64,000 nt of DNA from Sweltsa coloradensis (Eukaryota; Arthropoda; Insecta; Plecoptera; Chloroperlidae). Positions 58,713-64,000 of this stretch are shown one piece after another. A program made the position numbers and the translations under genes. Where the stretch lies: assembly GCA_024449915.1 (NCBI GenBank), contig JAMZAV010001839.1, forward strand, positions 1-64,000, in the 5' to 3' direction. Numbering within the stretch: position 1 is the stretch's first letter; every line of letters begins with the position of its first letter. The notes below the pieces were generated by a model, which was not told where the DNA came from, did no database searches, and saw only the letters and a list, made by a program, of their open reading frames with translations.

Positions 58713-61700
58713 TACATTTTAGTGAGAAAAGTTTGCAAATCCAAATATTGAACGCAATAATTGTGTGAATTAGTTTAAGCACAAAACTAGTGACGTATTG
58801 TGTCTAACTTGAGATTACTTTAATTCCAGACAGCAAGTTAATATCTTACGTCTCCTTACGTATTCAAATCCCTTTCAACTAAACGTTTAGTTCTGGTAAA
58901 TTGAAGGATGTCACCTAATTAGCATCTACAATGTACCAACACAACATCCAATTAAACGGAGATAATGTGACACAAATCCGACGTTGTACACAACATTTCC
59001 CTTCCGTTCAAATCAACAACGCTAATTACATCACTTATCTTTCACATCGACGAGGGGTAATTCATGCACAGCAACTCAACACTGCATTGAAGGAAACTAT
59101 CAATGGGGATTTGTGAATAGGCGTTGATTGCTAAGTGATGTGTGGATATGCTTATCCATGGTATTACATTATTGTAATTTGCAACGGTGTATACAATGCA
59201 GGTCAAATGTAAATTGTGCTAAGGGTGGCACCATTAGCCCATGACTACAAGAGGCAAAACCGATGTAATTGTAGACGTCCACTTTGAGTGAAAAACACTC
59301 ACAAAGTGGACAAATAGTATCACGTATAATTTTATTCCCAATATGGTGTAAAATGACGTTAAGAGTTTTAAATTCCACTTGATTTTGGCGCTTTGAACAG
59401 GGGTGTTTATTTTTCTCATCTTACGCAACGGTAGGTTATAATGACTATTTATAAAACACTATTAAGACTTTCTATCTGGTTCTAGTTGCAACGTTTTTAA
59501 CTACATTTTTCCTTTTATATTATGTGTAATTGTAATAATTGTATTTTGCAAATAGGTAATAGGTATAGTCTGTTTTCAAAAGAAAAGAAAACTATGACGA
59601 CCGATTAGGAATTAAAACACACTGAATCTCTTGAAAAATATCATCAAAATTAATATCTCTTGTGAATAGTCAGAAAATTTCATATATTAAGAGAAATTAG
59701 AAAAAAAATCCACTATTTGGGACAAAGCGAGCTTACAAACATTGCCGTAACAAATTTCGTTACAAATTAACAACACACACAAAATTGATGAATTAAATTC
59801 TAAATCCATGATAAATACATTACGTTTATGGAATAAATACTTTTTGTGTGGATCGAGATATATCACAAGAGGATCAACCTATTAATTATTATTGAGTTTG
59901 AGAAAATGGTCCAAGTGGGCATACATGTTTTGTAATTCCGCTTTCGCCGGAATTCTAAGCAAGGGTCGACATGTTATGTTTTTATACCACGTCGTAGAAA
60001 TATGAAGCATCATTTCACTTTATGTCCCTACCTAATGGTATACGGTCATCTCTCGCGGGTGTAATAGTGAATAGGTAATGATTCCCGGTAAGCTGATGAC
60101 AGGTCACGGAATCCGCGGTGGCCGGCCATGCAACCGAACAGGAGTGAATTATACATGGGCTGATACGGAGAAAGAAAATTCCAGGGGAGAGCATCGCAAC
60201 TTGTTTAAGCACCATCAGGAGACGACCAACTGCATGCATACTGGTTCACACTTCTATGCCCGATACTAACATAGCGATCACCTTCAATATAAATACAAAC
60301 ATATTTGAAATAATTGAGATAGTATTGGGCTTTTTAGTGTGCAATGACAATACAAAAAATGTTAAGGGTTGAAAGTATCTTCTAAACTCTAGAGTCTAGT
60401 CTAGAGAAAGTATTTTAAAGGATGCACATTTATTCCTCGGAATAACCAGACAATTCGATACTATCGCAAATGTTTAGATGTTTTTTCTATCTTAAATCAT
60501 AACGAAATTTGTTGTACTTCATTCTAGTCCATCTATCATTCCAGAACTCACATATTAATCTCTGTATTGGCCGCTCTTTAACCAGCATCGATCGAAGTAA
60601 GTAGTGGTGATATATTATGCGAATTTAGATGTACAGGCAGATGGATAATTTCGTACACGCAGATATACAAGGGTAATGGAAAATGGCGAGACGGGTTATA
60701 TGAGTTTCATTCAAAAAGCGCATGTGAAGACGGCGTGAGAGATGACTATTCGGACATGTCCGAAACTTATCTTCTTATTACCTTACTTGCTCATTTCCAC
60801 GTATGATAATTACTTGGTTCTGAAGTCGTAAGAGCAAATATAAAAGAAATAAACAAATAAGGAAGACAAATTAATATAATTTACACGAACCTATAGTTCA
60901 CGTAACATGTGAAAAGACGAATAAGTACTTATAGCTCTCGATTCTTCAATAGTTCTTATTTTACGTTGTACATACACCAATATACTATATGTTGTAGTAA
61001 CGATCAGTTGATACGTTTCTTGGCGAGCGTTCGTCCATATTTCACGAGGACTATGGTCTAACAGTAAATCAGGGCTAGCGGTGGTGTGATACAGCTAGTG
61101 GGGCTGTTTTATGTACATAGCCAAGCTTATCTCGACACTGTGCAGACGATAATGCGACTCCTGGGTCCCGGACGTTATTCAACTTATAGGCAAATACACA
61201 TTTACTATTTAAAAATTAAAATGTAATGTGAAACAGAATAATGTTGGGACGTGGTATATTTTCTTATAGGTCTTCAGTGGAATAACGTTTTTTTCTTTAA
61301 AAAATAAATATTGCCACTTGTAGCTGGTGAAGAATCCACGGAAAAAATATTTAAAAAGTGTTTGGACGATATGGATTTCAAAGAAAACGTGAAGTTAAGA
61401 ATTTCATATTCAATTTTGATTTTTTTGCAATAACAGTCTGTTTAGAATTCATTTCAGACTAGTTATTGTGTTTATATTATTTAAGAAGGCGAATAAATAA
61501 ATTAATTAATACATAAATAAAACAATCATCTCTTTATTAAATTTTGAGGTATGATCAGACGAGTGAAAGAACCAATCAATATGACTAGCAAACCTACATA
61601 CTTGATCTCAGACAATGACATTGACTCAATGTGTTTTGTGCAAAAACTGAATATCAGGCTAAATGTCAAATCCCACGCCCTCCGTGACACGTAGCCTACT

Positions 61701-61729
61701 CCCGAGAGAAAACGTAACACTCGTGACAA
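58713..61729. other. intergenic, no gene seen
   Basis: AT-rich. The only higher-G+C patch, 60030-60260, has opposing short open frames on both strands and no recognisable domain. Confidence 0.5.
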
Positions 61730-61975
61730 GCCGTGACGTCACTCTACGAACCCACCTGACACGAAATCTCAAGCTCCGTTTAACGTGCGATTTTCATAGC
61801 CGACATTTTATGTTTAACTGAGAATTAAGTCACGGCTTTTAATTGAGAAGAGTACATATTTAATAAACTGCGACAGGAAAGAGCGCATATTATTAATAAT
61901 TTTAATAGCTGTTGACGCGGTGAGGAGAGGGGCGCATTGAGGAAGGCAGAGAGAGGGGGGGGAAGTCACGTGATC
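61730..61975. promoter_or_regulatory. cluster of CRE-like and E-box palindromes
   Basis: CCGTGACGTCACTC near 61729-61742 contains the CRE palindrome TGACGTCA, and GTCACGTGATCG near 61964-61975 contains TCACGTGA, an E-box palindrome bound by bHLH-Zip factors of the MITF/TFE type. Both lie in a CpG-richer patch. No gene start could be assigned, so a regulatory role is speculative. Confidence 0.2.
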
Positions 61976-63505
61976 GCGTTTAGGGAGCGCCACTTGTTTA
62001 GTTCGTGAATATAATTTGGGACGCCTTGAAAGCACGCAGTGAACTCTACGGAATAACTCTACAGGGAGTTGATATTAAAACTAGACATGCTCAAAATCAT
62101 TAAACATGAAGGTGTGAATGTATTGTTACATAAAGAATTACGTAATGGAATTGTGAATTTATATGGTTATGTACGCTTTACATAGGTAAAATCTCTCAAA
62201 GTGATTGATTTGAAGAGGGGGATTTGTTTCAATACGTTTAGACGCACTAATATCATATCGTGCAGCTAACAATGAATAAATTTAGTGGATCTAAGTGAGC
62301 CAGGACACAAGCACGGCAATAAATTGCACGAAACAATAGAAACGCGCGACTAAAGTAATCTATACTGCTATTTCAAGGGCAAGTACGTTTTGGGCTAATT
62401 AAATATGTATAAGTATGGTTATTTTAGCTATTGAGCAGGGCTTATAAAGTCTATGGTAATTAGGACCGGTCGATAGTATTGGTTTGTCCACAATTAAAAA
62501 TAAACTAATTACTTTTAAAATTAGTTGAAAATATTGAGAACCCAATACCGAGCTGTAAATTTGTAAAATAGAGATGTAACTCTTGCCATGTATAACCCGG
62601 TGTTTATATCAAATAAAAACTCTTCTATATTCGAAATTGTATAAAATGAAAACAAATTAATATTATTGACCTTTAAATGTTATAATAGTTGAGTGCTTCT
62701 TCAATTCTACAATGATGTAAATTTAGTGTGCGATGAAAGTGATTTCATCGATTATCTATGGAAACTGTTTCTAAAATTATCTTGTTCGTTTGAAGCACAA
62801 ATACACGCTTGGTACAAGAAAACGATATAAATTCATACACCAGGGTTCAGTCCCTTCACTTATGCGTGACGTATATGACGGTGCGTGTGTTAACGGAGAA
62901 TAAAAAAATCGAAATTCGTCACTGGATATAATTTCCTTTCTGTAGAGTATTTACTATGATTGAAGTAGGACTATAACTTTGATGAAAGCAGAGAGTGAGT
63001 TGAGCGGAATGTGGTAATAATTTTAGTTCAAAACCAACCTTATAAGTTTGGTTCCGCAGTATTTTAGTAACGGGGGAAAACGTCGATAGTTGGCCTAATA
63101 GAACGAAATCACGAATAGGATCTGGAGTGAGTTTTTATACAGACAAAACTTACAACATGTAATATGCTTTGAATGAATTACAACCTGGGGCAATGCGTGA
63201 ATTAAATACTCTCAATGGAAGTGACGAGAAAAGTTTTCATAGGCAAAGGAACTAATTTTTTTTTTTAAATCGACGAATTTATATTTTGGGGATTATTGAC
63301 GAGTCCAAGTCTACTCCAGGAAAGCGATTTATATTAATTACTTTATAAGAAATAATTAAATAAGACGGCTACTCGACGATTGAAGACGTGTTATGTAATT
63401 TTAGACTCCAAGATAATAACAAATACCGAGAACCATAAACTTTATGTAAATCTTATTAAAATAGTGCCAAAGCAGCCTCGACAATAGTGACGTGATCTCG
63501 AATAA
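61976..63505. other. intergenic, no gene seen
   Basis: AT-rich, without repeats or coding sequence that I can support. Confidence 0.5.
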
Positions 63506-63560
63506 ATCGTAGCCAACCAGCAATTGATAATTTTTTTAGGGCCTGCTGGTTGGTCACGAT
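63506..63560. repeat. 17-bp inverted repeat, potential hairpin
   Basis: ATCGTAGCCAACCAGCA (63506-63522) and TGCTGGTTGGTCACGAT (63544-63560) pair with two mismatches around a 21-nt AT-rich loop. Confidence 0.7.
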
Positions 63561-63691
63561 TCACCTGCCTATGACGTCAGCATTGCAAAGTTCCTTTGGA
63601 ACAACTTTACTTATGTGAATTTGTATCGATTTTTTATTGATGAATTTCATCTCAAATTGTTCAAGATCGGACACATTTCACCCCCACGTGT

Positions 63692-63982
63692 TTGAAATGG
63701 AGCTATGATGAACAAGACAACTCAAGCCTCCGTAAAATATGGCGGACTCCCGGTCTGTCATTCCATAAAGACCTGGACAAGCCACTCGCTCTAGCCACAA
63801 AGGCCTCCGACGTAGCTACGAAATATTTCACGTGGCCTCATCCAAAGTGTTGTCTTTGTTATGCGGCCTGGGTAAAAATGGAGAGTATTTCCTTGACGAG
63901 CGGAAGACTTGCTACCAACTTGACAGCGAGTATTGAGTGTGACGTCAAGCATTATTTATTATGCAGAGGGGAGTTCACTTGA
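63692..63982 (+). other. 96-codon open frame without ATG, function unknown
   Basis: Open at above-average G+C with TWPHPKCCLCYAAW in its middle and a stop at 63980-63982. It starts at TTG. There is no recognisable domain and no clear splice partner within the window, which ends just beyond. Could be an exon or chance. Confidence 0.15.
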
Positions 63983-64000
63983 GCAGCTACAAGACCAGAG

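Overview
The window is AT-rich nuclear DNA from an animal, most likely an invertebrate and plausibly an arthropod. The evidence is spliceosomal introns with GTAAGT/AG borders, long gene-poor stretches, and several families of short non-autonomous transposons, LINE 3' tails and tRNA-derived relics, none of which I recognise from vertebrates. The species cannot be named from the sequence. There is no rRNA gene, no CRISPR and no tRNA gene that looks intact.

The dominant feature is one very large gene on the minus strand, 42341 down to 28335. A 66-bp coding exon encodes little more than a signal peptide. It joins, across a ~2.1 kb phase-0 intron, an ~11.9 kb second exon. The predicted secreted protein (about 3,975 aa) has an N-terminal cysteine-bearing helical domain, a Ser/Thr-rich linker, a G-G-K-S-G-G-T-D-T-T repeat tract and a small cysteine cluster. 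Then come more than 100 diverged copies of a 20-24 aa unit alternating basic linkers with Ser-Glu clusters (SSSEE, SKEN), and a basic tail ending SSEEG. I know no named homologue. Signal exon plus giant repetitive exon, and acidic phospho-type clusters alternating with basic linkers, resemble silk, adhesive and biomineral phosphoproteins; that comparison is by architecture and not homology. The coding frame is broken by about a dozen small indels, several in homopolymers or inside otherwise faithful repeats, so either the assembly is uncorrected here or the gene is decaying.

Directly downstream (25318-28118) lies a second copy of the C-terminal coding end and 3' UTR, bounded by an almost perfectly palindromic element. 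Between the two copies is a mosaic of short repeats, including a 251-bp tandem unit carrying a tRNA-like segment.

A second, tentative minus-strand gene lies at 55818-57645. It has a 97-codon open frame without ATG and three phase-compatible exons with canonical splice borders and a cysteine-bearing C-terminus; its product is unrecognised. A possible unrelated terminal exon sits at 52911-53099.

The rest (1-25000, 42500-52900, 58700-64000) is intergenic. Its legible content is transposon debris: two hAT-like MITEs with exact 8-bp target duplications, a TA-flanked palindromic MITE, seven LINE tails, seven copies of a 20-nt motif, a CpG-rich 16-17 bp satellite, tRNA-like SINE relics and microsatellites.
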